Below, piece by piece: positions 8,603 through 17,300 of a DNA stretch of 64,000 nt. The notes beneath the pieces were generated by a model. The model was given only the letters and a program-made list of their open reading frames with translations, was not told the DNA's origin and did not search any database. The stretch comes from Gemmatimonadota bacterium (GTDB lineage: Bacteria; Gemmatimonadota; Gemmatimonadetes; Longimicrobiales; Gaopeijiaceae): contig VGVR01000001.1 in NCBI GenBank assembly GCA_016873995.1, positions 62,001 through 126,000 of the forward strand, written 5' to 3'. Each line of letters starts with the position of its first letter. Within the stretch, counting starts at the first letter, position 1. The position numbers and the translations under genes were made by a program.

Positions 8603-8919
8603 TCATCACGACGACGCCGTCGATCGACGGCAGACCTGTGCAAGAGTACCTCGGCATCGTCATGGGCGAGTCCATCGTGGGCGCGCACATCTTCCGCGAC
8701 ATCTTCGCCGGTGTGCGCGACATCCTGGGCGGGCGCGCCAAGGGCTACGAGGACGCACTGCGCGGCGCGCGCCAGGAGGCGCTCCACGAGATGGCGGTCC
8801 ACTCCCAGAACCTCGGCGCGGACGCGGTCCTCGGCGTCGACATCGATTACGAGGTGGTCGGACGACGCGGCAGCATGCTCATGGTGACCTCCGCGGGCAC
8901 CGCGGTGAAGCTCGGCTAG
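8599..8919 (+). CDS. YbjQ/UPF0145-family protein
   Basis: A 106-residue protein of the YbjQ family (heavy-metal-binding-domain fold, pentameric beta-barrel in solved members). Seen: N-terminal TTTPSIDGRPVQEYLGIV, the GARQEALHEMAVHSQNLGADAVLGV helix-strand segment, and the closing GTAVKLG strand. Length is typical. It begins within the stop of purD (ATGA, 8599-8602) and ends seven bases before mutM, so the three are almost surely translated from one message. The biochemical role of the family is not settled, and the neighbours do not specify it. Confidence 0.9.
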   Translation: MIITTTPSIDGRPVQEYLGIVMGESIVGAHIFRDIFAGVRDILGGRAKGYEDALRGARQEALHEMAVHSQNLGADAVLGVDIDYEVVGRRGSMLMVTSAGTAVKLG

Positions 8920-8926
8920 AGCGCTC

Positions 8927-9778
8927 GTGCCGGAGCTGCCCGAAGCCGAGACGATCGTGCGCGGGCTCCGGCCCGCCATCGTCGGCCGGACTATACGTGC
9001 CACGCGCGTCCTGCACGCGGACGTGCTGAGGCAACCCGTGCGTAGCCTGGCGAACAAGGTGCGCGACCGCACGGTCGTCGCCGTCGAGCGCCGCGCCAAG
9101 AACGTCGTCATTCGCCTCGATGGGTCGCGGGTAATCGCCGTGAACCTCGGCATGACCGGGGGGCTGCTCCCCACGTCGCCGGGCGCCCCCCGGTCGCTCG
9201 ATGCCACGCACCCCGCGGTCGTCTTCGAATTCCGCGACGGCGCCTCGCTCGTGTTCGACGATACCCGCCGCTTCGGGACGGTCGAGTGCCTCTCCGATGC
9301 CGAGTGGGGCGAGCGCTCCGCGCGCATGGGCCCCGAGCCACTCGACTCCGGCTTCACGCCGGAGGTGTTGCACGCCGCGCTCGGGACCTCGCGCTCGCCC
9401 GTCCGTTCGTGGCTCCTCGACCAGCGGAGAATTGCGGGCGTGGGGAACATCTACGCGAGCGAGGCGCTCCACCTTGCAGGGATCCACCCCGAGCGGCAGG
9501 CTCGATCGGTCGACGCGGGGGAAGCCGCGGCCCTGCACACCGGCATCCGAAGGGTGCTCCAGGCCGCGATCGATGCCGGAGGAACGACGATACGTGACTA
9601 CCGCTCCGCGGAAGGGAGCCCAGGCCGGTACGCGCGCCGTCTGCTTGCCTACGGGCGCGATGGAGAGCCATGCACGCAGTGCGGCACCGAGATACGTCGC
9701 GTCGTCTTCGGGGGACGCTCCGCGTTCTACTGTCCTGCGTGTCAGCCTCGGCGACGCACGCGGCGGCCGCGCGGGTGA
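8927..9778 (+). CDS. mutM: Formamidopyrimidine-DNA glycosylase
   Basis: Bifunctional DNA glycosylase/AP lyase that removes 8-oxoguanine and formamidopyrimidines. After loss of the initiator it begins PELPEAE, giving the catalytic proline and glutamate; the conserved lysine is in RRAKNVV. The H2TH region contains DQRRIAGVGNIYASEAL. A C-terminal zinc finger, C-x2-C-x16-C-x2-C, follows, so every catalytic part is intact. The 283 residues include a short basic tail. Start is GTG at 8927. The stop overlaps the next gene's GTG start as GTGA. Such coupling to peptidase genes has no evident functional meaning. Confidence 0.96.
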   Translation: MPELPEAETIVRGLRPAIVGRTIRATRVLHADVLRQPVRSLANKVRDRTVVAVERRAKNVVIRLDGSRVIAVNLGMTGGLLPTSPGAPRSLDATHPAVVFEFRDGASLVFDDTRRFGTVECLSDAEWGERSARMGPEPLDSGFTPEVLHAALGTSRSPVRSWLLDQRRIAGVGNIYASEALHLAGIHPERQARSVDAGEAAALHTGIRRVLQAAIDAGGTTIRDYRSAEGSPGRYARRLLAYGRDGEPCTQCGTEIRRVVFGGRSAFYCPACQPRRRTRRPRG

Positions 9779-11286
9779 CTGTGGGTAGGGCGCTCCCGTG
9801 GACGCTCGCTTGGGCGGTCACCATCGCCCTGGGGCTCGCCGCGACCGAGTCCCCAGCGGGCGCACAGCAGACGCCTGGTGAGCGCCTCCCGGTGCACGAA
9901 GTCGCGCTCTCGAACGGCATGCGCTTCCTGGCCCTGCGTCGCGACGGCGCGCCGACGGTGTCGTTCGTCACGCGCTACGGCGTCGGCGGAGTCAACGAGC
10001 GCGTCGGCACCACCGGAATCGCGCACCTACTCGAGCACATGCTCTTCAAGGGCACGTCCACCATCGGCACGCGCGACATCGCGGCCGAGCGCGCGCTCTT
10101 CTCCCGCATGGACGCGACGCACGACACGCTCCTGGTCGCGCGCGCGCGTGGCGACTCCGTAACGGCGGGCGCGCTGAGGGGCCGCATCGCGGCGCTCGAG
10201 GATGCAGCGCGCGCTTTCGTCGAGCCGAACGAGCTCGACCGCATCTTCACGGAGGCCGGTGCGCGCGGCTTGAACGCCACCACGTCCAACGACGCCACGA
10301 CCTACTTCGTCGAGCTGCCCTCCAATCGGACCGAGCTCTGGTTCGCGCTCGAGGCTGACCGCATGCGCGACCCTGTCTTCAGAGAGTACTACACGGAGCG
10401 GGACGTAGTCGCCGAGGAGAGGCGGCTCCGCGTCGAGACGAGCCCGTTCGGCCGTCTCTACGAGGAACATCTGAGCGCAGCGTACACCGTGCACCCCTAC
10501 GGCGTCCCGGTGGTCGGCTTCATGAGCGACATCGAGGCTCTCAGTCGACGCGACGTCGAGTCGTACTATCGGCGCTTCTATGGTCCGGGGAACGCGGTGG
10601 TTGCCATCGTCGGGGACGTCGACCCCGATCGAATCGAGTCCTGGGCACGCCGCTACTTCGAGGGCATCCCGGCCGGGGAGCTTCCGCCGCCGGTCCTCGC
10701 CGAAGAGCCCAGGCAGCCGAGCGAGCGCCGGATCACCGTCGAGTGGGATGCCGAGCCGAGGCTCCGCATCGGGTGGCACGTACCCGCTTCCCTGCATGCG
10801 GACGCCCCTGCCCTCGGTATCCTGGGAGCCCTGCTGACCGGCGGCCGTACCACGCGACTGCAACGGCGCATGGTGATCGAGGACCGTATCGCCACGGCGG
10901 TATCGGCCTCGATGGGCCCCGGCGAGCGGTTCCCCGGCCTCTTCTTCGTCGACGCGGTGCCGAGAAGTCCCCACACGACCGACGAACAGGAGCGGGCCGT
11001 CTACGCGGAGATCGCACGCCTCGCCGCCGAAGGGCCGAGCGAAGCCGAGCTCGAACGGGTCCGCAACCAGATCGAGGCGGGCAACGTGCGTAGGATCAGC
11101 TCGAACCTGGGTCTGGCCTTTCAGCTCGCCGACTCGGAGTCGCTCACCGGCGACTGGCGCTCGACGTTCCGCCAGTCGGCGCGCCTGCGCGAGGTGACCT
11201 CCGCCGAAGTGAGACGAGTCGCGGCCGAGTACCTCACGGAGAACAACCGCACCGTCGCGGTGCTCGTGCGCCGGGAGGGTCCGTGA
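9775..11286 (+). CDS. M16-family zinc peptidase, catalytic member
   Basis: Secreted or periplasmic pitrilysin-type peptidase of 503 residues. A signal peptide ends near SPAGAQ (residue 31). The inverted zinc motif HLLEH (H84, E87, H88) sits in the first M16 domain. A roughly 70-residue insertion separates it from the conserved LNATTSNDATTYF strand. The second M16 lobe follows (ITVEWDAEPRLRIGWHVP). The GTG start at 9775 shares GTGA with mutM, and the stop shares GTGA with the next M16 gene. In paired M16 enzymes of this kind the two subunits commonly form a heterodimeric chamber, which is the likely arrangement here. Confidence 0.9.
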   Translation: MTVGRALPWTLAWAVTIALGLAATESPAGAQQTPGERLPVHEVALSNGMRFLALRRDGAPTVSFVTRYGVGGVNERVGTTGIAHLLEHMLFKGTSTIGTRDIAAERALFSRMDATHDTLLVARARGDSVTAGALRGRIAALEDAARAFVEPNELDRIFTEAGARGLNATTSNDATTYFVELPSNRTELWFALEADRMRDPVFREYYTERDVVAEERRLRVETSPFGRLYEEHLSAAYTVHPYGVPVVGFMSDIEALSRRDVESYYRRFYGPGNAVVAIVGDVDPDRIESWARRYFEGIPAGELPPPVLAEEPRQPSERRITVEWDAEPRLRIGWHVPASLHADAPALGILGALLTGGRTTRLQRRMVIEDRIATAVSASMGPGERFPGLFFVDAVPRSPHTTDEQERAVYAEIARLAAEGPSEAELERVRNQIEAGNVRRISSNLGLAFQLADSESLTGDWRSTFRQSARLREVTSAEVRRVAAEYLTENNRTVAVLVRREGP

Positions 11287-12728
11287 CGAGCGCCCGCGGG
11301 CTGCGCTCGGCAGTCGCGGCTCTCGCCCTCGTCGTAGGGAACGTGGCGACCGCGGCGGCACAGGTCCCCACCGGCCGCGAAGCCGTGCGGGCGCTTCGGT
11401 TCCCGCCCCTCGACTTCTCTCCGCCCACACCCGAGCGGCACGAAGTGGAGGGCGTGCCCGTGCTTCTGCTGGAGAACCACGACTTGCCGCTCGTCAACGT
11501 GTTCGCGCGCTTCCTCGGTGGCTACGGACTCTTCGCGCGCGAGTGGTACGCGCCCGCGATGGGGCTTCCTGCGCTGATGCGCACCGGCGGCACCGACGAG
11601 CTCTCGCCCGACTCGGTGGACAATCTCTTCGAGTACTACTCGATCGAGGCCTCCTTCGGCACAGGGGGCGGGAGTGTCTCCATCGCCCTCAACACGGTCA
11701 CCCAGCACCTGGACGTCGCGCTCGACCTCTGGAGCGATCTCATAGCCCGCCCCGGCTTCGATGCCGACGCGATCGACCTGTGGCGCGGCCGCGAGCTCGA
11801 GAGCGCTCGTCGCCTGCAGGACGACCCTGGGAGCCTAGCCTACTCGCAGTTCAACAGGCTCCTCTACGGAGATCACCCAGTCGGATGGCAGACGAGCCCC
11901 GACGACCTCGCTCCCGAGCGGGTCGCGCAGGAGCGCTTTCGCGAGATGCACCGCCGCATCGTCTGCCGCGAGAACCTCATCCTCGGGGTGAGCGGGGACG
12001 TCTCTTGGGAGACCGTGCGCCCCCGCCTGCAGCGGCTCGTCGCGGCGCTGGCCCCGTGCCCGGAGAGCCTCCCCCGGGCACCGGCGCCCGCCATACGGCG
12101 CGGCGGGGGCGTCTTCCTGATCGAGCGCCCACTCGAGCAGGCGTTCATCGTCATGGCGCACCCGGCGTCCGTGCGCCTCGCCGACGAGCCGACGTACTTC
12201 GCGGCGACGATCGGCAACTCGATCCTCGGCGGAGGGGGGTTCTCGAGCCGCCTCGTCGCTCGGCTGCGCACGCAGTCGGGGTTCACGTACACCGCCTCGT
12301 CGATCTGGACGATGCCGCGGCGATACGACGGGGTGGTCGGCGCGACTACGAGCACACGCCCCGACGCCGCCGTCCCGGCGATCCGACTCATGCTCGAGGC
12401 GATGGAGGAGATGCGAAGCACGCCGCCCACGCAGGCGGAGGTCCGCACCGCCGTCGACGGCGTCGTGAACGGCTTCGCGTTCAACTTCGAGACGCCGAGC
12501 CAGATCGTGTCACGCATGATGTTCTACGTGGCGGAGGAGTGGCCGGAGGACTGGTTGGAGCGCTATGCGAGCGGGATCCAGCGGGTCACGCCGGCTCAGG
12601 TACGCGAGGTATTCGCGGAGCAGGTGCACCCCGATCAAATGACGATCCTGATCGTCGGCGATCCGGAGCGGGTCGGCCGCGAACAGCTCGCCCCCTTGGG
12701 CCCGCTGACCGTGCTGCAGATAAACTGA
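11283..12728 (+). CDS. M16-family peptidase-like protein, non-catalytic partner
   Basis: A 481-residue secreted M16 homologue with signal peptide ending ATAAAQ. Where the catalytic member has HLLEH, this protein reads GLPALM, so the zinc ligands and catalytic glutamate are missing. The C-terminal R/Y-type M16 features are kept (SGFTYTASSIW, and FNFETPSQIVSRM). Loss of the motif together with retention of the fold is what the inactive subunit of M16 heterodimers shows. The GTG start overlaps the upstream stop by four bases, which would give equimolar synthesis. Substrate unknown; probably peptide degradation in the periplasm. Confidence 0.88.
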   Translation: MTSARGLRSAVAALALVVGNVATAAAQVPTGREAVRALRFPPLDFSPPTPERHEVEGVPVLLLENHDLPLVNVFARFLGGYGLFAREWYAPAMGLPALMRTGGTDELSPDSVDNLFEYYSIEASFGTGGGSVSIALNTVTQHLDVALDLWSDLIARPGFDADAIDLWRGRELESARRLQDDPGSLAYSQFNRLLYGDHPVGWQTSPDDLAPERVAQERFREMHRRIVCRENLILGVSGDVSWETVRPRLQRLVAALAPCPESLPRAPAPAIRRGGGVFLIERPLEQAFIVMAHPASVRLADEPTYFAATIGNSILGGGGFSSRLVARLRTQSGFTYTASSIWTMPRRYDGVVGATTSTRPDAAVPAIRLMLEAMEEMRSTPPTQAEVRTAVDGVVNGFAFNFETPSQIVSRMMFYVAEEWPEDWLERYASGIQRVTPAQVREVFAEQVHPDQMTILIVGDPERVGREQLAPLGPLTVLQIN

Positions 12729-12808
12729 GGCGCAGACCCGTTCTGGTCAGGTCAATCCTCGTCACGCATACTCCGCCCGAGGACCCCACACGAACGGTGT
12801 CGCGAGCG

Positions 12809-12910
12809 ATGATCAACGCCGCCTCACGCAGGCTCGACTGGCGCGAACTCCTGCGGCGCGTCGAGGCAGCAGTCACCCGGTTGCGTCCTCGGCGGCGGGC
12901 CTCGGCATGA
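12809..12910 (+). CDS. Possible 33-residue basic peptide ahead of threonine dehydratase
   Basis: An ATG at 12809 opens a 33-codon frame rich in Arg and Ala (begins MINAASRRLDWRELLRR) whose TGA overlaps the start of the downstream gene as ATGA. The overlap is suggestive because many genes here are coupled that way. However there is no good ribosome site and no family that I recognise. It lacks the Ile/Val/Thr/Leu codon runs of an attenuator leader, so I do not call it one. Confidence 0.2.
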   Translation: MINAASRRLDWRELLRRVEAAVTRLRPRRRASA

Positions 12911-14124
12911 CCGGACTGACCCATCGCTCCGTGCTGGAAGCCGCCGAGCGGATCCGAGACGGCATCGTCGCTACGCCATGCACGCGGGCGAAAGCCCTCG
13001 CGGATATCGTACCGAGCACCTTCTAACTGAAGTTGGAGAATCTCCAGCGCACCGGGTCGTTCAAGGACCGCGGCTCGCTCAACCGACTGCTCACGCTCGC
13101 TCCCGAGGATCAGGCGCGCGGCGTCATCGCCGCGAGCGCCGGCAACCACGCCCAAGGCCTCGCCTACCACGGCGGGCGGCTCTCCATTCCGGTCACGGTC
13201 GTCATGCCAGTGACCGCCCCCCTCAACAAGATCAGCAACGCGCGCAGTTATGGGGCCACGGTCGTGTTGAGCGGGACGAGCCTCGACGAGTCTGCCGAGG
13301 AAGCTCGGCGCATCGCCGAGCAGCAAGAGCTCGTGACCGTCCCTGCGTTCGACCACCCTGACATCATCGCAGGTCAGGGGACCATCGGCCTCGAGATCCT
13401 GGAGCAGGTCGAGGACGTGGACACGGTGCTGGTTCCCGTCGGCGGCGGCGGTTTGATCTCGGGGATATGCATCGCGATCAAGGAAGCGAGACCGCAGGTA
13501 CGCATCATCGGCATCGAAGCCAAGGCCGCGCCGTCGGCCAAGGCGTCGCGTGACGCCGGCGAAGTCGTCCGGATCGCGACCGCCGACACGCTCGCGGACG
13601 GGATCGCGACGAAGCGGATCGGTGACCTGACCTTCCCGCTCATGCAGCGTTACGTGGACGATCTCGTCGCGGTCGGTGAAGCGGAGATCGCGGCTGCCAT
13701 CCTCCTCCTTCTAGAGCGCGAGAAGACCGTCGCCGAGGGCGCGGGGGCGGTCGTGATAGCCGCCCTACTCTCCGGCGCGGTCTCGTGTGGGCCGGATGCC
13801 ACGGTCGTCGCGGTTCTCTCGGGCGGTAACATCGATATCAACATGATCTCCCGCATCATCGATCGCGGGCTCGTCTTCGACGGTCGCGCCGCGCGCCTCG
13901 CAGTCAGGGTGCGCGACCGCCCGGGCTCGCTCGCGGTGCTCACGCGAGCCGTCGCCGACGCGGGTGCCAACGTGTTGGAGGTCTACCATCGGCATGCCTA
14001 CGCGGACATTTCGCTGGGAGAGGTCGAGATCGTGATCCAGGTGGAGACGCGGGGACGCGAGCACGTCCACGAGATCATGCGCGAACTGAGGCGGCTCGGT
14101 CACTCCGTGGCAGAGGCCACGTAG
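12907..14124 (+). pseudogene. ilvA: Threonine dehydratase interrupted by an in-frame TAA
   Basis: PLP fold-type II threonine ammonia-lyase that would give 2-oxobutanoate. From ATG 12907 the first 39 codons read as a normal N-terminus (IRDGIVATPCTRAKALADIV). Codon 40 is TAA (13024-13026), where relatives have Tyr or another residue just before LKLENLQ. The frame is otherwise fully intact for 366 codons. It carries the PLP lysine in GSFKDRG, the phosphate loop GGGGLISG and a C-terminal ACT-like regulatory domain (AVRVRDRPGSLAVLT). Total length would be 405 residues, normal for ACT-type enzymes. A single base change (TAC or TAT to TAA) explains it. Recent inactivation and sequencing error are both possible; restart at TTG 13033 would lose the N-terminal strand. 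Confidence 0.85.
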
Positions 14125-14234
14125 GCTACGCGAGACTCGCCACTGGCCCCGGGCGGGGGCGCGGCCCCACAATGGTCCGCAGGCAGAGTGAGGAGATCGA
14201 CCGAACCCAGGAGGCGTACCACAAGGAGGCGGAC

Positions 14235-14666
14235 ATGAGAATCCACGATATCCTGCGGAGGAAGGGTCATCAGGTCGTGACCATCTCGTCGGCCCACACG
14301 GTTATGGACGCGGTTGGCGTGCTCGTGCAGCATGGCATCGGTGCACTCGTGGTGATGAAGGATGATCGCGTTGTCGGCATCTTCACCGAGCGAGACATCC
14401 TACGGCTCACCGCCCGCAACCCAGGAGCGCTCGCGTCCATCACTGTTGGTTCGGCCATGACACCTCGGCCCGTGACCGCCACCCCGGACGACGATCTGTA
14501 CGAGGTGATGGACGTCATGACGGAGAGGAAGATCCGTCACCTCCCCGTCATCGACGGCGACCGGCTCGTCGGCATCGTGTCCATTGGTGACGTGGTGAAC
14601 GCGTGCCGCCGAGGAGCCGAGGAAGAGAACTCGCACCTGCGACAGTACATCCAGAGCGCGGTCTAG
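14235..14666 (+). CDS. Two-CBS-domain protein
   Basis: A 143-residue protein made of a tandem CBS pair (Bateman module), which in this family binds adenosine nucleotides such as AMP, ATP or NADH. Repeat 1 contains GIGALVVMKDDRVVGIFTER and repeat 2 [20 protein letters not shown]. No catalytic domain is attached, so it probably acts as a stand-alone energy sensor or binds a partner enzyme. AAGGAGG at 14223-14229 fixes the ATG at 14235; an earlier in-frame ATG at 14172 lacks a site. It is last in the plus-strand cluster and convergent with ubiE. Confidence 0.92.
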   Translation: MRIHDILRRKGHQVVTISSAHTVMDAVGVLVQHGIGALVVMKDDRVVGIFTERDILRLTARNPGALASITVGSAMTPRPVTATPDDDLYEVMDVMTERKIRHLPVIDGDRLVGIVSIGDVVNACRRGAEEENSHLRQYIQSAV

Positions 14667-14671
14667 GCCGA

Positions 14672-14743
14672 GGGCCACGGCGTCAGGCGCTCGCCGCGCC
14701 CAATCCGCAAGGAACCGGAGCGCTTTCGCCTACGCCGTGGCCC
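14672..14743. terminator. Long inverted repeat between convergent genes, shared with the ubiE 3' end
   Basis: GGGCCACGGCGT (14672-14683) is exactly complementary to ACGCCGTGGCCC (14732-14743). The stem extends through AGGCG/CGCCT with a single bulged base, giving about 17 bp around a 37-base loop. The right arm contains the last four codons and stop of ubiE; the left arm starts six bases after the CBS stop. It can work as a bidirectional hairpin terminator, although no T-tract is present. Confidence 0.5.
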
Positions 14744-15458
14744 AGTGCACCGCGGCAATGCCGCCCGTGAGCAGCCGCCACCCCACTTCGCGGAACCCGG
14801 CACCCTCGAACATGCCGGCCAGCTCGCGCGGCCCGGGGAACTCACCCACGGACTCGGGCAGATAGGTGTACGCCCATGGGTGCCCTGAAACCACGCGGCC
14901 CACGACCGGCAGAATCCGCTTGAAGTAGAAGTGGTAGCCGGCCCGCACCACGGGGTTGGGTGGGGTGGTGAACTCGAGCACCACCAGCTTCGCGCCCGGG
15001 CGGAGCACGCGGTGCATCTCGTCGAGCCCTGCGCGCACGTCGGAGAGGTTCCGTACGCCGAAGGCGACCATGGCCCCGTCGAACGTCGCGTCCGCGAACG
15101 GGAGGACGAGGGAATCCGCGCAGGCGGGAGCAATGGGCGCGCCGGCGATCTTCTTCACACCCTGGGCGAGCATGGGATGGGCGAAGTCGGTCGCGACCAC
15201 ACGGCCGCTGAAGCCCGCCCGTCGAGCGAGCTCGAGCCCGAGGTCGTACGTGCCCGCACAGGCATCCAGGTACCTGCCCGAAGGAGCCCGCTCCCAGCCC
15301 AGTCGGTCCACCGCCGCCCTCCGCCAAGCCCGATCGATGTTGAGGCTGAGGACGTGGTTCAGGAGGTCGTACCGCGGCGCGATCTCCGAGAAGATCGTCC
15401 GCACCTGCGTGGCCCTTTCCGATCCGGGCTTAGGCGCGGCATCACTCAGGGATTGCAT
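14730..15458 (-). CDS. menG: Demethylmenaquinone methyltransferase (UbiE/MenG family)
   Basis: SAM-dependent C-methyltransferase for the last step of menaquinone (or ubiquinone) synthesis. The 242 residues carry the family opening RTIFSEIAPRYDLLNHVLSLNIDRAWRR, motif I as LDACAGTYDLGLEL, the ADSLVLPFADATFDGAMVAFGVRN block, and HRVLRPGAKLVVLEF. Motif I differs from the common GTGD: the third position is Tyr, which should be compared with phylum relatives. ATG at 15458 is chosen over GTG 15494; neither has a strong ribosome site. No other menaquinone genes are in the window, so MenG rather than UbiE is inferred from likely physiology. Confidence 0.88.
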   Translation of the reverse strand: MQSLSDAAPKPGSERATQVRTIFSEIAPRYDLLNHVLSLNIDRAWRRAAVDRLGWERAPSGRYLDACAGTYDLGLELARRAGFSGRVVATDFAHPMLAQGVKKIAGAPIAPACADSLVLPFADATFDGAMVAFGVRNLSDVRAGLDEMHRVLRPGAKLVVLEFTTPPNPVVRAGYHFYFKRILPVVGRVVSGHPWAYTYLPESVGEFPGPRELAGMFEGAGFREVGWRLLTGGIAAVHWATA

Positions 15459-15577
15459 GACACGGATCGGCTCACTGGGTAGCTTTGGGCGCACTTGGGC
15501 GGGAAGCTACGGGAAGCCCGAGAGGGCCTCAACGGCGGACGAAACAGAAGTGGGCCGGCCTACGTAGAGGTGCCAAC

Positions 15578-16264
15578 ATGGCGACCCACGTGGCTTCCCT
15601 GCCTCGCCATCTGGCCCGCGGCACGGCCCGGTGGCTGGCTCACCCACGCCAGGACGAGAAACCTCTGGCCGCTCCGGACTACGCCGCGCTCGAAGACCGC
15701 GAGCTCGCGACGTTGGCCGCGGCCGGACGCGAAGCCGCGTTCCGCGAGCTCCTCACCCGCTACGAGCGCCCCGTCTTCTCGCTCATCTATAGGATGGTGC
15801 GCGACCGGACCCAGGCCGAGGACCTCGCGCAGGAAGCCTTCGTGCGTGCGTTCAACGCGATCGGCTCGTACAAGACGAGCTACAAGTTCAGCAACTGGAT
15901 CCTGAAGATCGCGAACAACCATACGATCGATCACCTCCGGAAGCGGCGCATCGCGACGATCTCGATCCATGGCTCGCCACATGCGACCACCGCCGAGGAG
16001 GTGAGCCAGACCGAGCTGGTGGTCGCCTCGCACGACGAGAACCCGCACCAGCACCTCGAGCACAAGGAGCTCGGGACGCAGATCGAGAAGGCCATCGGCG
16101 GGCTGCGCGACGAGTACCGAACCGCAGTGCTGCTGCGCCACGTCGAGGGGTACGCCTACGACGAGATCGCCGAGATCATGGACGTCCCCCTCGGCACCGT
16201 GAAGACCTACCTCCACCGGGCCCGCGCCGAGCTGCGTGAGAGCCTGGCACCCGTCACCTCGTGA
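15578..16264 (+). CDS. ECF RNA polymerase sigma factor (RpoE-like)
   Basis: A 228-residue extracytoplasmic-function sigma factor. Region 2 is clear (PVFSLIYRMVRDRTQAEDL, FVRAFNAIGSYK, then NWILKIANNHTIDHLRKRR) and region 4 contains DEYRTAVLLRHVEGYAYDEI followed by PLGTVKTYLHRARAEL. A 50-residue N-terminal extension rich in Ala and Arg precedes region 2. AGAGGTG stands shortly before the ATG at 15578. The gene is followed by a zinc-binding membrane anti-sigma gene and three envelope genes on the same strand. The likely role is an envelope-stress regulon with its own targets adjacent. Confidence 0.93.
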   Translation: MATHVASLPRHLARGTARWLAHPRQDEKPLAAPDYAALEDRELATLAAAGREAAFRELLTRYERPVFSLIYRMVRDRTQAEDLAQEAFVRAFNAIGSYKTSYKFSNWILKIANNHTIDHLRKRRIATISIHGSPHATTAEEVSQTELVVASHDENPHQHLEHKELGTQIEKAIGGLRDEYRTAVLLRHVEGYAYDEIAEIMDVPLGTVKTYLHRARAELRESLAPVTS

Positions 16265-16349
16265 CCGGAATGAGCCGCCCCGACCCCCTGAAACCCGGCC
16301 CGAAGCGGTGCCGTAGGATCCCCTGGAGCAGGGAATCAGGAGCATCCGC

Positions 16350-17300
16350 ATGACCGATCGATTCGAAACCCACCTGAGCGCCGAGCGCATGCAGGCGTTC
16401 CTCGAGGGCGACCTCCCCCAAGGGGAGCGTGGCCCGGTCGAGGAGCACCTCGCCGCGTGCCTCCGCTGCTCCGCGGAGCTCGAAGCTTGGCGGCTGCTCT
16501 TCGCCGACCTCTCCGACCTCGCGGTGCCCGCGCCACGCACTGGATTCGCCGATCGCGTCATGGCTCGGGTCGAGATGCCCGCCCCCCGGCGCAGCTGGTT
16601 GGCCGCCCTGATGCCGGCGCGATCTGCGCACCTCACCACGGACCTCCTGCAGGACGTGGCTGACGGACTGGTGTCCCCTCGGCGCGCCGCGCGCATCCGT
16701 GCCCACGTGGACGGCTGCCCCAGCTGCGCAGGGGAGCTCCAGTCGTGGCAAGGGGTGGTCGAGGCACTGGAGCGGCTCCCGCACTTCGCGCCCGGCGAGG
16801 GCTTCGCGGCTCGAGTGATGGCGGCGGTGCGCGTGCGCATGGCGTCGCCGACGCCTGCGCGCGCCCCGGCCGCGATCCCGGCCTCAGTCCAGGTGTGGAC
16901 GACGGTCGGAGCGCGCGCGCTCGTGCTCGCACGGCGCTTCGTGCCTCGCACGCGTCGCGCGTGGGCCGCTCTGTCCGGCGTGGCCGTAACCCCCGCGGCG
17001 ATCTTCGGGTTGGTCGCATACGTCGTCTTCTCGCATCCGACGCTGACCCCGCAAGCGCTCGCGTCGTTCGCACTCTGGCAAGTCGGCGACTTCTTCTCCG
17101 TGGTATGGAACGGCGTCGCGGCGACGGGCCTCGAGCTCGCTTCCGTGGGTACCGCGAGTTCCCTGCTCGACCTCCTGGCGGGATCTCCTCTTCTTCTGGC
17201 CGGCGGCGCACTCGCCTACTCGGCCTTCGCTCTGGTTGCGCTCCGCGTCCTTTACAAGAACCTCATCGGTGTCCGCTATGTCCGCGTCTCGACTCGCTAA
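16350..17300 (+). CDS. Membrane anti-sigma factor with two zinc-finger (ZAS) motifs
   Basis: A 316-residue protein expected to hold the upstream ECF sigma factor at the inner membrane. It carries two H-x3-C-x2-C motifs, H33-C37-C40 and H119-C123-C126, each followed by a helix as in anti-sigma ZAS domains. Most family members have one. A basic stretch then leads to a transmembrane segment near residues 212-228, and a second hydrophobic segment lies close to the C-terminus (about 285-308). CAGGAG lies 7-12 bases before the ATG. The 3' end overlaps the start of the next gene by 23 bases. Double domains could allow binding of two sigma molecules or reflect a duplication. Confidence 0.88.
   Translation: MTDRFETHLSAERMQAFLEGDLPQGERGPVEEHLAACLRCSAELEAWRLLFADLSDLAVPAPRTGFADRVMARVEMPAPRRSWLAALMPARSAHLTTDLLQDVADGLVSPRRAARIRAHVDGCPSCAGELQSWQGVVEALERLPHFAPGEGFAARVMAAVRVRMASPTPARAPAAIPASVQVWTTVGARALVLARRFVPRTRRAWAALSGVAVTPAAIFGLVAYVVFSHPTLTPQALASFALWQVGDFFSVVWNGVAATGLELASVGTASSLLDLLAGSPLLLAGGALAYSAFALVALRVLYKNLIGVRYVRVSTR

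Noticed and set aside
12729-12906. Attenuator leader for threonine dehydratase
   Set aside because: The small frame there lacks Ile/Val/Leu/Thr codon runs and there is no clear terminator/antiterminator pair.
13024-13026. Programmed recoding (selenocysteine or pyrrolysine) at the threonine dehydratase stop
   Set aside because: The codon is TAA, not TGA or TAG, and no stem-loop or catalytic reason for a special residue is seen at this site.
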